Source of the DNA: Podarcis raffonei
Lineage: Eukaryota > Chordata > Lepidosauria > Squamata > Lacertidae
Reading direction: 5' to 3'
Assembly (NCBI RefSeq): GCF_027172205.1
Contig: NC_070604.1
Location: 61,459,023 to 61,523,022 of the forward strand
Length of the DNA: 64,000 nt
The translations under genes were made by a program, and so were the position numbers. The notes beneath the pieces are model-generated. The model was not told the origin of the DNA. It made no database searches and saw only the letters and a list, made by a program, of their open reading frames with translations. Positions 1 to 10,375 of this stretch are shown here, piece by piece; the first letter of the stretch is position 1, and the number at the start of each line of letters is the position of its first letter.

Positions 1-1560
1 ATTTGAATTTGTTACATTCTTTAAAGCCAGAATTAAGACAAAGTCTTTAAGTAGTTTATCTGAAACTTTCTTTAAAAAGTAACTGAAATGCACGTGAATG
101 TAGTATAAAGACTTGGATCATATATATGAAAATGAAAATCCAATTTCTTGTAGTTGGGTTGAAATAGAACAAAGTACAGTAAGGATTACCTGCTGTTGCC
201 CACCGCCTTAACTTCCAGAGTTTCTCTTCAGCTGGGAAGTCTGAAATCAGCCAGTGCCTTATATAATCCAGTCCTTTCTAATGAACAGTGTAACTGAAGG
301 TGTGGTCAGCAAGGCACATGCGTCTTCAGCAACAGCAATGTTGCTGGCTGTCAAATGTCCTGTGATGTACAGACCTCCATGCTCATTACTCACTTGCCTG
401 TTAAATCTTAACAGCAGGGTCACCAATTGTCTATACATGTCCTGCCCATAATAATGTTGCTCTAACTGTCCACTGTTTTTCCCACAGATTTGGCCTGTTC
501 CCTCTCATCTAAGTCCCAGATAAGGTCCCTCTCATCAATCCTACCTCTTCGATTAAGCTGCAATTCTACTTTCTTTAGGATGAGCTGCATTTTCTTGTGA
601 GACATTTCTCATTCTCATCCATATTACTTACACATTCCTTCACTGGAAGCTTCGTATATATGTTTTACCTTATCAATATTGCAAGCTTGGGCACAATATG
701 CAATGAGGGCAGGCAATATTATTATTCCTTAGACATGTTGTTGGGTTGTATCAACTCTCTTCAGTGCAGACCCATTGAAATTAATGACTAAACTCTGAGC
801 ATGTCTAAAGTTGGAAAGCACTGATTGTCTCTCAGCCTAACCTCAAAGTATTGTTGTGTTGATAAAATGAGAACAGTCCATGTAATCTGCTTAGGCTTTT
901 TGGTGGATGGGTGGGATGCAGCAGTGATAGAGGGAAAAAAATATGGGAGGTACAGAACTTGCTCAGGTCTTGACAGGACAGTAGAATGCTGAGAGAAGAC
1001 TATAATGATATTTTGGGTGCTTGCAAAAAGTGTTTTAAAACCAGCAGTATAACAACAGTTGTTTGTTAGTAAGTGAGCTAACCCAAACAGCATCTTCTTT
1101 GTACTGCTTTACTATATACTTTGTGAAGGCTTAGAGTCTCACTTTAGGGTCAACCACACAATCACCCCCTGCCCAATGTGCTGCTCAAGGAAACACCATA
1201 GGTATGACAGAGATTATTATGGGCCAGAAAAAGAATGGGAACAACTGTCTGATTCCCAGCACAGTCCTGATGTTTCTGCCCAGGATCAGGACATCCTGTC
1301 TCTGTCAATGGACAGCTCAACTACCTGCCAGTTTTCTGCAATTTGCTCCAGACAAATCTAAGGTAGAGATGAATAGAGTCAGAGCACCTAAGACCTAAGA
1401 CTCCTCTCCAGGATTGGAACTGGGGCTTCGTAAATCAGACCGCTGGTGCTAAAAGACTGAATGCTCTAGAAACTGCATTGAGTGTTGAATAGGGGGGCTG
1501 GCCTGTTGACTTCAAGGACTACCCTAATGTCTTTGATCATGCAGGATAAAGCGTGTCCTC
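1..1560. other. Intergenic, no gene recognised
   Basis: Unique-looking A/T-rich sequence. Only short unrelated open frames occur on either strand; none has a recognisable domain or paired splice sites. No repeat family could be named in this stretch. Confidence 0.5.
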
Positions 1561-1671
1561 TCTAAAAGAGGGCACGTGTTGCAGTGAGACCTGGAATAGA
1601 ATCATAGAATCATAGAATCATAGAATTAATCTAAAATCTAAAAGAGGGCACGTGTTGCAGTGAGACCTGGA
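1561..1671 (-). repeat. CR1 3'-tail insertion flanked by a perfect 35-bp direct repeat
   Basis: A 35-bp sequence at 1561-1595 is repeated exactly at 1637-1671. Between the copies lie 41 bp made almost only of the CR1 3'-terminal repeat (ATTCTATG units read on the minus strand). The structure looks like a target-primed CR1 insertion truncated down to its tail. A 35-bp duplication is far longer than is usual for CR1, so a local duplication followed by tail expansion is an alternative. Confidence 0.75.
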
Positions 1672-2640
1672 GACTGACCTCCTGGTTGTGGGCAGGTACG
1701 ATATATTGGACAGCTACAACACCCGATTGGTAGGTCCCTCGTTGCTGGGTTGAATCTGGCCAATGGGGTGCATTCTAAATGGATCGAGGGACCTATATAT
1801 ACCTATTCACGTGACCCAGAGCTTCCTATTTCAGCTTGTGCATCGCAACACCCACCCACCTCTCCCTATATTTAGGGCATTTCGCGATTGACCTTGCTAT
1901 GCCGTCGTGTGTCGTCTGTCGTTGGGACAGGAGCACAGCGGGAAATTTCCCCACTTGGCTGATTGGCTGTTGCCATTTGAGTTTCGCCTGCCGCGTAGCA
2001 AATCGTCACAACTTGTAAGTTTGAGAATAGGCACTGGTTCAGGTGATAGGGATGGGAGAACGGTCTCGCCATCCCTATGTGAAGGGTACAGTGGTACCTC
2101 GGGTTAAGAACTTAATTCGTTCTGGAGGTCCGTTCTTAACTTGAAACTGTTCTTAACCTGAGGCACCATTTTAGCTAATGGAGCCTCCCGCTGCTGCTGC
2201 GCGATTTCTGTTCTCATCCTGAAGCAAAGTTCTTAACCTGAGGTACTATTTCTGGGTTAGCGGAGTCTGTAACCTGAAGTGTCTGTAACCGGAGGTACTA
2301 CTGTATTCCGTTAAAGGAATCCAGGGACTCAACTTGGTTTGGTCAACCCCTGAGAGGGGGTTGTGCCCGTGCCTGAGTCCAGGGGAGCATCTGGGGAGTG
2401 AACAGAGTCTGTTCCCGGGCCTTTCACCTACCTCCGGTGTTCACCCTTGGCTGACCTATGATGGAGCTCTGGGTCAGCACTACTGCAAGGGTGCAGGGAG
2501 CTAGTCGAACCAGAGCCTATGCAGCCACTCACTTTTCTGTAATCAATTAAGTTGTGGCCTAAATTCTGCCAAAAACCAAAACTAATATTTGAGTCAAATG
2601 TGTGTTTATTTAGGGGGGCAGTCTCTGGGTTGGAACACGC
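1672..2640 (+). promoter_or_regulatory. Promoter-like retroelement remnant (possible LTR/5' end), interrupted by a MITE
   Basis: Contains CCAAT-type boxes (reverse form near 1723, forward near 1758), a TATATATA box near 1793-1800 and a CACGTG E-box near 1808. An 11-bp perfect inverted repeat at 1731-1741/1784-1794 (TAGGTCCCTCG and its complement) brackets the upstream CCAAT box. CpG is higher than in the flanks. The layout resembles an LTR or other retroelement promoter, but I could not find terminal TG...CA with a target duplication, so the family is undetermined. A Tigger-like MITE splits it at 2089-2303. Confidence 0.35.
2089..2303 (+). mobile_element. pogo/Tigger-like MITE (215 bp)
   Basis: Terminal inverted repeats start with CAGTGGTACCTCGGGTTAAG and end with the diverged complement. 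The element is flanked by TA/TA, as expected for Tc1-mariner/pogo insertions. There is no coding capacity. A close relative lies inverted at 63072-63313 and a more distant one at 22913-23136. Confidence 0.8.
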
Positions 2641-2642
2641 AA

Positions 2643-2825
2643 ACATAGGAAGCTATCTTATCCTACGTCGAATTGAATTAGTGCATAAACCTCCATATTG
2701 TCTGCAATGAGTGGCAGCAGCTCACTTGCGTTTTGGGCAGGAGCCTTTCTAAACCCTACCTGGATATTATGGGGATTGAACCTGGGAAGCAGAACCTCTT
2801 CCACTGAGCTACAGCCATTCTCTGA
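2643..2825 (-). mobile_element. tRNA-derived SINE, minus strand, diverged
   Basis: Read on the minus strand it begins with a tRNA-like head (GTAGCTCAGTGG-type A box, CAGGTTCAATCC B box) and ends in the familiar GCTTCCTATGTT-type 3' portion. Related copies are at 43718-43870, 49020-49146 and, split by insertions, 57546-58680. It is old, with many substitutions. Confidence 0.6.
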
Positions 2826-2879
2826 GGCACAAGACAAGGCTGGTGTGCTTTCTATGGAAGACTGCAAATGGCATAATGA

Positions 2880-3790
2880 AATTCCAATAAATAAACAACG
2901 ATGGGCATAGCCCCAGTTCAAAAATTGGTGTCAAAAGAAAAGTTTCCAGTTTAGTCAGACTTTTCTAAATAATATTCACTGGTGATGTAAAACTTGCTTG
3001 TGAGACATCAGTGTATTGTGCATCTCCCTGAGGGCACTTACTTACTTTTGTGGTCTCTTCTGAGCTGTTTACTTCCGACAAAAAGGTGTTGGAAGTGTCA
3101 GACCTGAACAATTATTTCAGCTGTACTCCCTGGGCTTTTCTTGTAAGCTCTCCTTGTTATTCTAGGTACGTGTAAATAAGGCCCATGAGCTTCTTTTACA
3201 ATTACACAAAGTTCAGAAAGAATTACTCCAGCCTAGCATGTTCAAGAGAGAATGACAGTCTCAGCTTCCATCAAGTTACAGCTAAACCTTTGTTGATTTC
3301 AAGGGTGTTTGGCAGAGGTGGGGAACGTCAGACCTTGGCGTATGAAGGAGGTCCTCCAATCCTCTCTGCTTGGCCCTCAGAACTGTCCCCAGGTCTCACC
3401 TCACCAGCCCTGCTCTTCATCCTCCTCAAGTGCTATTGCCTGACTGGAAGGTGTCCTTGAATCATGATCATGCCTCTCACTTGCCCCATTGGAGAAATGC
3501 ATATGTGGAATATGGGTGGGTGTAGAAACCCCTGGCTTTGGCAAGGCTGGACTGTTACCTACTGTACTAAGGCAAGAGTGCCACCTGTTGCTCCATCTGC
3601 TTTTTGTCCAGTGATATGTGGGCCCCAGAAGGTTCTGCATGAGGGAAATTGCTCATCAGGCTGAAAAGGGGTTTTCCACTCCTGGAGTATGGAGAGAGAT
3701 AATTGCAGATAGAATGAATATGCAAACACAGAGAGACTGAAAGTCAATAGGCCATTCTGTATTATTTTTCTTGAATGTTAAGGTTTTTTT
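2880..3790. repeat. Paralogous segment, copy 1 (pairs with 4708-5838)
   Basis: This ~0.9-kb stretch aligns end to end with 4708-5838 in the same orientation. Shared landmarks include a GGGCATAGCCC-type start, a GAGGGCACTTACTT-like block, the TTATTTCAG block, GTTCAAGAGAGA, TGGCCCTCAGAACT and GGTGTCCTTGAAT. The copies have many substitutions and indels. It may be an old tandem duplication or two copies of an unnamed interspersed repeat. No ORF is conserved between them. Confidence 0.7.
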
Positions 3791-4707
3791 TTTGTTAATT
3801 CGTTTGTACAGGCAACTCCCAATTTATGCCTGGGTTACATTCTGGGCCTCCGCACGTGTAACTGAAATCACATATATTGGCAGCTGCCTGGAGACTCCTC
3901 CTGGCTCATGAGGAGACCCTCCCCAGAGCCTGAAGCTATTTTAATTCACAAAATGTGTTTCTTCAGCCCAGTGCTTTTTGGGGGGCTCCTCTCCCCCACA
4001 TGTCTTAAACACAGAGGTTGGTGAATAAATTGTGTCTAAAGTTTGTAAAGGTCTGTTTTTGCTGTGACATTTGCCATTTTTGCTTTGGTGGACTACAACT
4101 CCTGGCACATCCTGTGTCTTAAACACTGAGCTTTGGGAATATATTGTTTCTGTGTGTTTCTGTTCCAATCAGAGGCTGGGGAAGTTAACCTGCTTTGTGC
4201 TAGTGCCCCCACTCCCACCAGATTGCTCCCCACTTCTGTGAGACTGATTTATATGCCAGACAGGAAGACCTGCACCACAGCTGATTTTGTATGCTGATGT
4301 TAATGCAATGTGCTCCTATGAACTCCTAAATGTGGTGGTGTTGTTTTCTGAACAAGCAAGCATGTCTTAAAGAGTCACCTTAAAAAGTAAAAAAGTGTAT
4401 AATGGTATAAGGGTTGGTGATCAGGGTGTGTAAATAGGGAGGTCAGAAGGAAAGTAAAAATATATACAGTACTGACTGGCTTTGCATCATTACCACCAGT
4501 TGTTCACAAGAGCAGTTCACAACAAACATAGGTTGCAAGGCCACCTTCCTTTTCAGGTTCTGCACTATGGTTATTACTTAATGTGTCGTGCTTAATGACA
4601 TCACCAGGGCCCATCATCATGACATCACTGTGGCATGCCTCTAGACCTCAGGTTTAGGCTTCAAAATCCCAGGATCTGGGGTACTGCTGACCTGACAACC
4701 CTAATAA
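3791..4707. other. Spacer between the two paralogous segments
   Basis: No gene seen. A/T-rich spacer. No homology to a known element was recognised by eye. Confidence 0.45.
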
Positions 4708-5838
4708 AAGCAACATTCCAGCAAATAAGCAAGTATGAGCATAGCCCAAGATATGGTGTCAGAAGAGAAGTTTCATACAGGTGTTTACAGGTATACCTAA
4801 AATAGCTTTTGACTTTTCTGAAGAATATTCATAGGGGATGCAAAAGCTGCTTGGGAGACATTAATATACTGGGCTTCCCCTTGGGGGCACTTACTTCTCA
4901 GCTCTTTGCTTCTGACAAAAAAGTGTGTGTCACTTGGAAAGTGTCAAACCTGAACTATTATTTCAGTCGTATTCCTTGGGCTCTTTTATGATCTCTGCTT
5001 CTTGTTCTTTGTAATGTGTTATTTGTAATAGGGTTGCCATATCTTGAAGAGCAAAAAATATGACAGCCTGAGCTGCTGCCAGCACAAGCCAGGGAAAGAG
5101 GCATCTGGGGCTGACTCAGGCTGGTAGCAGCCACAGCGTGCAGAGCAGCCCAAACCCCCAAGCCTCCCAAACCCAGACATTTCCTTTAAAATGTAAAAAA
5201 TCCACCTAGATGGGCATGTTGCCCCCCCCCAAAGAGGACATGTCCAGGTTTTCCTGGACATATTGTACAATGGTGTAGAGTTAAGGAATAATTGGTCCAG
5301 CTTAGTATGTTCAAGACAGAGTGAGAGTCTCAGCTCAAGTTAAGTTACAGCAAAACCTTGTTGACTTCAAGGATATATGGCAGGAGTGAGGCCCTGGAGG
5401 CTGAAAGAGGCCCTTCAATCCTCTCTGTCTGGCCCTCAGAACTTCACCCTGTGCCAGGCCATGTCCTCTCCAGGCCTGCTCTGCATTCTCTTCAAGGGCT
5501 TTAGCTTAGCTGGAATGTGTCCTTGAATGGTGAGAATGGTTTTGCTTGCCTGGATAGGGGGGGGGATGTATGTAGCCTATGGATGTAAATAGACACCTCT
5601 GGTTTCTGTATGGCTGAAACATCAGCTACATCTGCTGCTTAACCCTCTTTTTGCCTCTCCCCCCCCCAGTGTGTGTTCCCCCACCCAAAGGTTCCCTATG
5701 AGGGACCATGACCATCAGACTAAAAGGAGTGCTTCTACCACTGGAATATGAATAAAGATACTTGCAAATGAAATGGATATGCTAAAATACATAGACTGAT
5801 ATACAATGGACCAATCTTCATTGTTTTTATAGGATATG
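4708..5838. repeat. Paralogous segment, copy 2, carrying a ~240-bp insertion
   Basis: Homologous to 2880-3790. It differs by an inserted block at about 5033-5278 that starts AGGGTTGCCATAT and ends in CCTGGACATATTG-like sequence, probably a separate short transposable element. The 3' end of this copy is the insertion site of the solo LTR at 5839. Confidence 0.7.
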
Positions 5839-6655
5839 TGTCAGCGCTGCCCAAGGTCCCAGCTCACACAAGACCAACGCTGCTTCGTTCTTTAGTATAA
5901 AAGTCTTTATTGAAGTTCAGTTTCACTTCCACACGCGCAGCGTGCAACGCTACGTCTGTAACTTTAGACCGCCGAAGCTCCATCTGAATCTCCTCCCCCC
6001 GACACCAGTTTAAGATTCTAGCCTTACTCCACCTCTTCCTCTGTTCCTTCCTTCTCTGGGTCCGCCTGCTAGTCGGGGTCTCACCCTTCCTAGACTCCTC
6101 TGACGCTGAGTCCCCTGACTCTTCCCCCTCCCTCCTTCGGGCTTTAGGACCTGGCTCCCAATCCGGGTTTTCTGCTGTCCCACGCTCCTACACATTTGAA
6201 CTTGGCGCGCGCAGCCTCCCACTTTCCTTCTGACTGTTACACTTGTGTCACTGCTCCCTCCTTCGGGGAGGCTAGCTGGACCTGACCTTCCCTCCGTTTC
6301 CCCACTTTCTGATGGGGGCGTGGTCAGCCCTGACTCATCTTCTCTCCCCGCTGGAGGAGAGGCTGGTCCTGACTCATGTGACCCTTCCCCCCCACTGCGC
6401 TCTGGTGGGGGAGCTGGTCCTGATCCTCCGCTGCTCCCTTGGGAGTCCCCGCTGGCCCCTTGCTTCTGGAGCGTACCCCCTGGGACCCCCCTTGCCCTTA
6501 CCATAGGCGCCCCCTTCTGGGAATCTTCTGATTCGCTGGAGAAGCTCATGGAATCTCTCGGGTCACTGTCATACTCCCCTACGCTGCCCTCGGATTCCTC
6601 CCCTTCGCTCTCTATTTGCTCTCTCCCCTGTGCTTCTGCTCCTGATCCTCTGACA
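5839..6655 (-). mobile_element. Solo LTR, 817 bp, 5-bp target duplication ATATG
   Basis: Begins TGTCAGCG and ends CTCTGACA on the plus strand, with inverted termini TGTCA/TGACA. The five bases before (5834-5838) and after (6656-6660) are both ATATG. A minus-strand AATAAA near 5913 puts the LTR in minus orientation with a short stretch after the polyA signal. A 5-bp duplication with TG/CA ends fits Gypsy-type or retroviral integration. No internal region remains, so it is a solo LTR left by recombination. GC-rich, Ser/Gly/Pro-coding open frames inside it are a by-product of composition, not a gene. Confidence 0.85.
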
Positions 6656-6660
6656 ATATG

Positions 6661-7190
6661 CTTCTTGACATTTTCCTTGTATGACACCATGATATTTTAT
6701 TTCAGTCTCTCTATATAATTGCAAAGAAATAAATATGATTTAAATGTATTTAAAATACATTTAAAAGTGTGTCAAAAGCGTTCTTAAGAAGTCCAGAGTT
6801 GACGAATTTTCCTTGTGTGTAAAGGATTTCCCCCCACTGGTATCATGGCTGCAGATACACTATACATTTGTGTGCATTCTGTAAGCTCTATGTCCTGGGT
6901 TTTGTTATTATTAAACGCATGACATCAACACTGATCTGGACATATTTCTTTTCTTTCTATGAGTTAAAGCACTTCAGACCATGTGTGTGTACAAAAGAAA
7001 GCACATGCAAACAGTACAAAATTCAGGTAAGTGTGAAATTCAAAGCTTAACTACATTCCAATATCTATGAGATAGATTCACAGTTCCAAGGTACAACACA
7101 CCTCCAGTTCTTCTGGTACATACTTTGAATTTATTTAAACATACATGTTATGTGAGAGAAACCACTGAATGCCTCACTTGAACACATGTA
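6661..7190. other. Intergenic, downstream of TAAR2
   Basis: No gene seen. A/T-rich. It includes a minus-strand AATAAA at 7135-7130 that could serve the TAAR2 transcript. Confidence 0.5.
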
Positions 7191-7198
7191 AATTTATT
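7130..7198 (-). promoter_or_regulatory. Candidate polyadenylation signals of TAAR2
   Basis: Minus-strand AATAAA occurs at 7198-7193, overlapping the TAAR2 stop codon (7196-7194), and again at 7135-7130, 59 bases past the stop. The second is the more natural signal for 3'-end formation. The first may be chance. Confidence 0.4.
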
Positions 7199-8228
7199 GA
7201 TTTTCAAGGAACAGCTTAGCAGTGCAGGACTGTGAGTGGAAGATATTTCCTATGAGGATGTACCTAAGTGCTTTTTGAAACCATGGATAAAAAAACCCAT
7301 ATATTAATGGATTGCAGGTGGAGTTGATGTAGGCAAACCAAGTTAAGGCATCAAATAATACTTCAGGAGTGGAAAACCCTATAAAAGGGTTGATTAAAAC
7401 GGTGAAGAAACATGGAAGCCAACACAAGAGAAAACCCCCCATCACAATACTCAAGGTCTTAGCCGCTTTCCGGTCCTTACTCTTAGAAACCTGATTGTGT
7501 TTTTCCTCACCCACATTTTCAGATCTGCTCTTCATGACCCTCAGGTGCTTTTTGGACACTTGGAAGATTTTTGCATAAATTCCTATCATCACAGAGCCAG
7601 GGATGAAGAAGCCAAATGAGAACAGAACTACACCCCACAGTTTATTAAACATCACCGGGCAAGAACTAGAACATGCAACTAAAAGCTCATAGCCTTCGAT
7701 ACCAGAGGCATATGCTTCAGAGAAAACCACCCCGAAGGCAAAAGAAGCTGGCACTGACCAACAAACAACAATCAATTGCCTGATTGTAGGGATAGTCATT
7801 TTCAATGAATAGTGAAGCGGGTAACAGATGGCATAGAAGCGATCGACAGCAATGGAGCAGAGGTGGAAAATGGAAACCAAGCAGAGCATCAGGTCAAAGC
7901 TGTAGTGGATTTTGCAGAAGGTGATCCCAAAGTACCAGCAGTTCTCTACGGATCGGATCATGCTGTAGGGCATAATGAGGAAGCCGAGCAGGAAGTCAGT
8001 GACTGCCATGGAAAGGATGAGGAAATTAGTTGGGGAGTGCAGCTGCTTGAAATGCGAAATGGAAACGATGATTGCCAAATTCCCAAAGATAGTGACAACA
8101 ATGAGTCCACTCAGGGATATGTACATGGCTCCTCGAACACTTGCTGACCTGAGATTTTCAAGGCAGCTTCCATTTCCAAAGCCAGAGCAATCAATGGCAG
8201 CCACAGAGGAGTTAAGAAAAACCACCAT
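7194..8228 (-). CDS. TAAR2: Trace amine-associated receptor 2
   Basis: Class A amine GPCR of 344 residues in one coding exon. N-glycosylation sequons lie at N6 and N19. TM1 begins near residue 38, with GN in TM1 at 49-50. The amine-anchoring Asp3.32 is D112 (YSFDLMLC), the TM3-end motif is DRF (129-131) instead of DRY, and the TAAR fingerprint NSTCNPLIYGFFYPWF is at 302-317. Blocks such as ENCWYFGITFCKI, FGVVFSEAYA.GIEGYE and ACSSSCPVMFNKLWG match mammalian TAAR2 rather than other TAARs (recalled, not searched). In mammals TAAR2 has an extra 5' coding exon. Here a good acceptor (TATTTTCAG) ends at 8236, but an in-frame TGA follows at 8234-8232, so translation most likely starts at 8228. Expected role: amine chemosensing through Gs/Golf, mainly in olfactory epithelium. 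The frame is intact. Confidence 0.95.
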   Translation of the reverse strand: MVVFLNSSVAAIDCSGFGNGSCLENLRSASVRGAMYISLSGLIVVTIFGNLAIIVSISHFKQLHSPTNFLILSMAVTDFLLGFLIMPYSMIRSVENCWYFGITFCKIHYSFDLMLCLVSIFHLCSIAVDRFYAICYPLHYSLKMTIPTIRQLIVVCWSVPASFAFGVVFSEAYASGIEGYELLVACSSSCPVMFNKLWGVVLFSFGFFIPGSVMIGIYAKIFQVSKKHLRVMKSRSENVGEEKHNQVSKSKDRKAAKTLSIVMGGFLLCWLPCFFTVLINPFIGFSTPEVLFDALTWFAYINSTCNPLIYGFFYPWFQKALRYILIGNIFHSQSCTAKLFLENQ

Positions 8229-8235
8229 TCTTCAT

Positions 8236-8262
8236 CTGAAAATAGGAATATGGAATATTTAA
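8236..8262 (-). promoter_or_regulatory. Candidate splice acceptor in the TAAR2 5' UTR
   Basis: On the minus strand a pyrimidine-rich tract ends TATTCCTATTTTCAG immediately before 8235, seven bases upstream of the start ATG at 8228. Mammalian TAAR2 has an intron at about this place. Because TGA follows in frame, the upstream exon would be non-coding here. Confidence 0.45.
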
Positions 8263-9997
8263 TGCAGAAACGGACACATGCTGTTTTGCAGCTCTCCTAT
8301 AATCTGTCCAGAGGCTATACCATAAATCTGTCTGACATACTGTAGTTGGTTGTGTTGACTGATGGCCTCTGAGAATGACATGCAAGTTACCCCACACTTG
8401 ATATGTCGCTGGCCTCTCCGTATCTTGTTTCTCCTGAACAAACAAGGAGGATCTTGTTTCTTATTGCAGAGGTAGCACACAAGGAGATGAGGCTCAACTC
8501 TTCACTACCTCATCCCATGTTTTTTTAAAAGGCTGCTTAAGAATGGGCATCTAGTGCATCTGGGGTGCCAATCTCTGTTCTCTGTGCAATGGGAGAGTCA
8601 ACAGATAAGCTTCCCTGCCCTCTGCCTTCATAGTGAGAATCAGGTTCCCCACCGCCTGTATTTAGTTAAGGAAAAACACGATAAATGGCCGTCTGCTGCT
8701 TAGTAAGAGCACATCTAGTTTGGTCCTCAGAACAGTGTCTTTGCCATGGCAGTGTGCCAGTGTATGCCACAGCTTAATTGTGTCATTCATCCCGAATCCA
8801 TGGGAAAGTCTGTTCCAAAACCAGAAGTCATGAAGCAAAGTGGCCAAGATTTTTGCCAATCTTGAACTCCTCTTTACTGGTGCAGTAACTGATGGGATTG
8901 ACTCTTAAATCCTATTATCGGTAATTGGCTTAGTACTCCTAAGTAAGCCATGTTAACCAATTTGTGGATCAGTTTGTCAGGCTACCCTGTGACTAATCTG
9001 CCCCATTTGGCAAATGTGAATAACTCCCCTATGTTGTAAGATGGCTTTGTGGAAGCAGACAAAATCAAAAGGGGGAGGAATGGGAGAACCGAAGGCAAGC
9101 AAACCACCTTTTCCTATGCCCTATTGAGCTCATGTCAGCAGCCAGAGAAGATGGAGGGCTGCTTGGTCCCTTTTTCTTCTTTCCTGTTCTGCTTTACTGG
9201 GATCCGGGGCTCATATAATCTGCCTCCTGTTCTGGGAACATGTCAAGCAAACAGGAGGACTGTGGCTCTACAACCTCTCCCAGAACAACCCTAACGTGCC
9301 TCAACATCAGACAGACACTGGCCTCGTGGAAGAGGAAGAGGAGGTCTGATCTTCCCCCACAACAGTGGACCTCTTTAAAAATGAAAACCAAAACTGTGGA
9401 CCTCTTTCTCCTAGCCCTTGAGGTGGGTACACAAAAAGTCAAAATAGCATTTAATACATTTACATCCTTCTTTCTTCTCCTACCTGAGTCCGCTTACACA
9501 CCACCATTTAAATATTAAATTTGAATGAGACGTCTGGAAGGCTCAGTCCTTTCTGATATCCTGTTTTAAAATAAACTGGGATTATAAAGCTGCTGTGCTT
9601 TTATGACGCAGCAGCCAGAACTCAAGAGAATATGAAGCACAAGAAAAGATGAAGTTTAGTTAGGAGGTGGGGTTAACTACAAGTGTGAGGTCAAATCTCC
9701 AGAAAGGTTGGATCCTCTCAGGATCACACATACTCTCCAGTAGCTAGCAGACTTTATGATCAAATAAAAGGTGACTTGAATGTGATTTGAAAATGATAAT
9801 AAAATGAGCTGTTTAATTCTTAATGTGAAACTCCTTGTTTTCATTATTTTCTTTTTAAAATTTAGTTTCTACATTCTTTTATTAATGTTTGCTGTATTTT
9901 GCTTTTGTGCTTGTTGTATTTCACCCTAAGCTCCTTTGGACGAAGGGCGATCCCTAAATATCCTAAAAAATAAATACATACACATGCATAGAAATAT
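8263..9997. other. TAAR2-TAAR1 spacer, first part
   Basis: No gene seen. About 9915-9985 is a short plus-strand LINE 3' end of L2/CR1 type (…CTCCTTTGGACGAAGGGCG… followed by AAATAAATA). The rest is unassigned. Confidence 0.5.
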
Positions 9998-10009
9998 ATA
10001 CTATGTATA

Positions 10010-10363
10010 AAGGTAAAGGGGACCCCTGACCATTAGGTCCAGTCATGGCCGACTCTGGGGTTGCGGCGCTCATCTCACTTTACTGGCCGAGGGAGCTGGT
10101 GTACAGCTTCCGGGTCATGTGGCCAACATGACTAAGCCGCTTCTGGCAAGCCAGAGCAGCGCACGGAAACACCATTTACCCTACAGCCAGAGCGGTACCT
10201 ATTTATCTTATACTTGCACTTTGACGTGCTTTCGAACTGCTAGGTTGGCAGGAGCAGGGACCGAGCAACGGGAGCTCACCCTGTTGCAGGGATTTGAACC
10301 TCAGACCTTCTGATCAGCAAGTCGTAGGCTCTGTGGTTTAACCCACAGCGCCACCCACATCCC
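10010..10363 (-). mobile_element. Sauria SINE, full length, 12-bp target duplication
   Basis: Minus-strand squamate tRNA-derived SINE. The 5' head at the right end reads GGTGGCGCTGTGGGTTAAACC, with a B-box-like segment near 10290-10300. The body contains AACCTAGCAGTT-, CATGCTGGCCACATGACC- and ATGAGCGCCGCAACC-type blocks in diverged form. The 3' end carries CCTTTACCTTT. Perfect 12-bp direct repeats ATACTATGTATA flank it (9998-10009 and 10364-10375), showing L1/RTE-style target-primed insertion. Confidence 0.92.
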
Positions 10364-10375
10364 ATACTATGTATA

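Noticed and set aside
1654-2640. Full LTR with boundaries
   Set aside because: Promoter-like motifs are present, but no terminal pair with a target duplication could be fixed.
6010-6690. 226-codon open frame, Ser/Gly/Pro/Glu-rich, minus strand
   Set aside because: It lies almost wholly inside the solo LTR with its own target duplication. The composition explains the open frame and no domain is visible.
7812-8262. Plus-strand open frames opposite TAAR2
   Set aside because: Antisense shadows of the receptor's conserved transmembrane coding; no homology.
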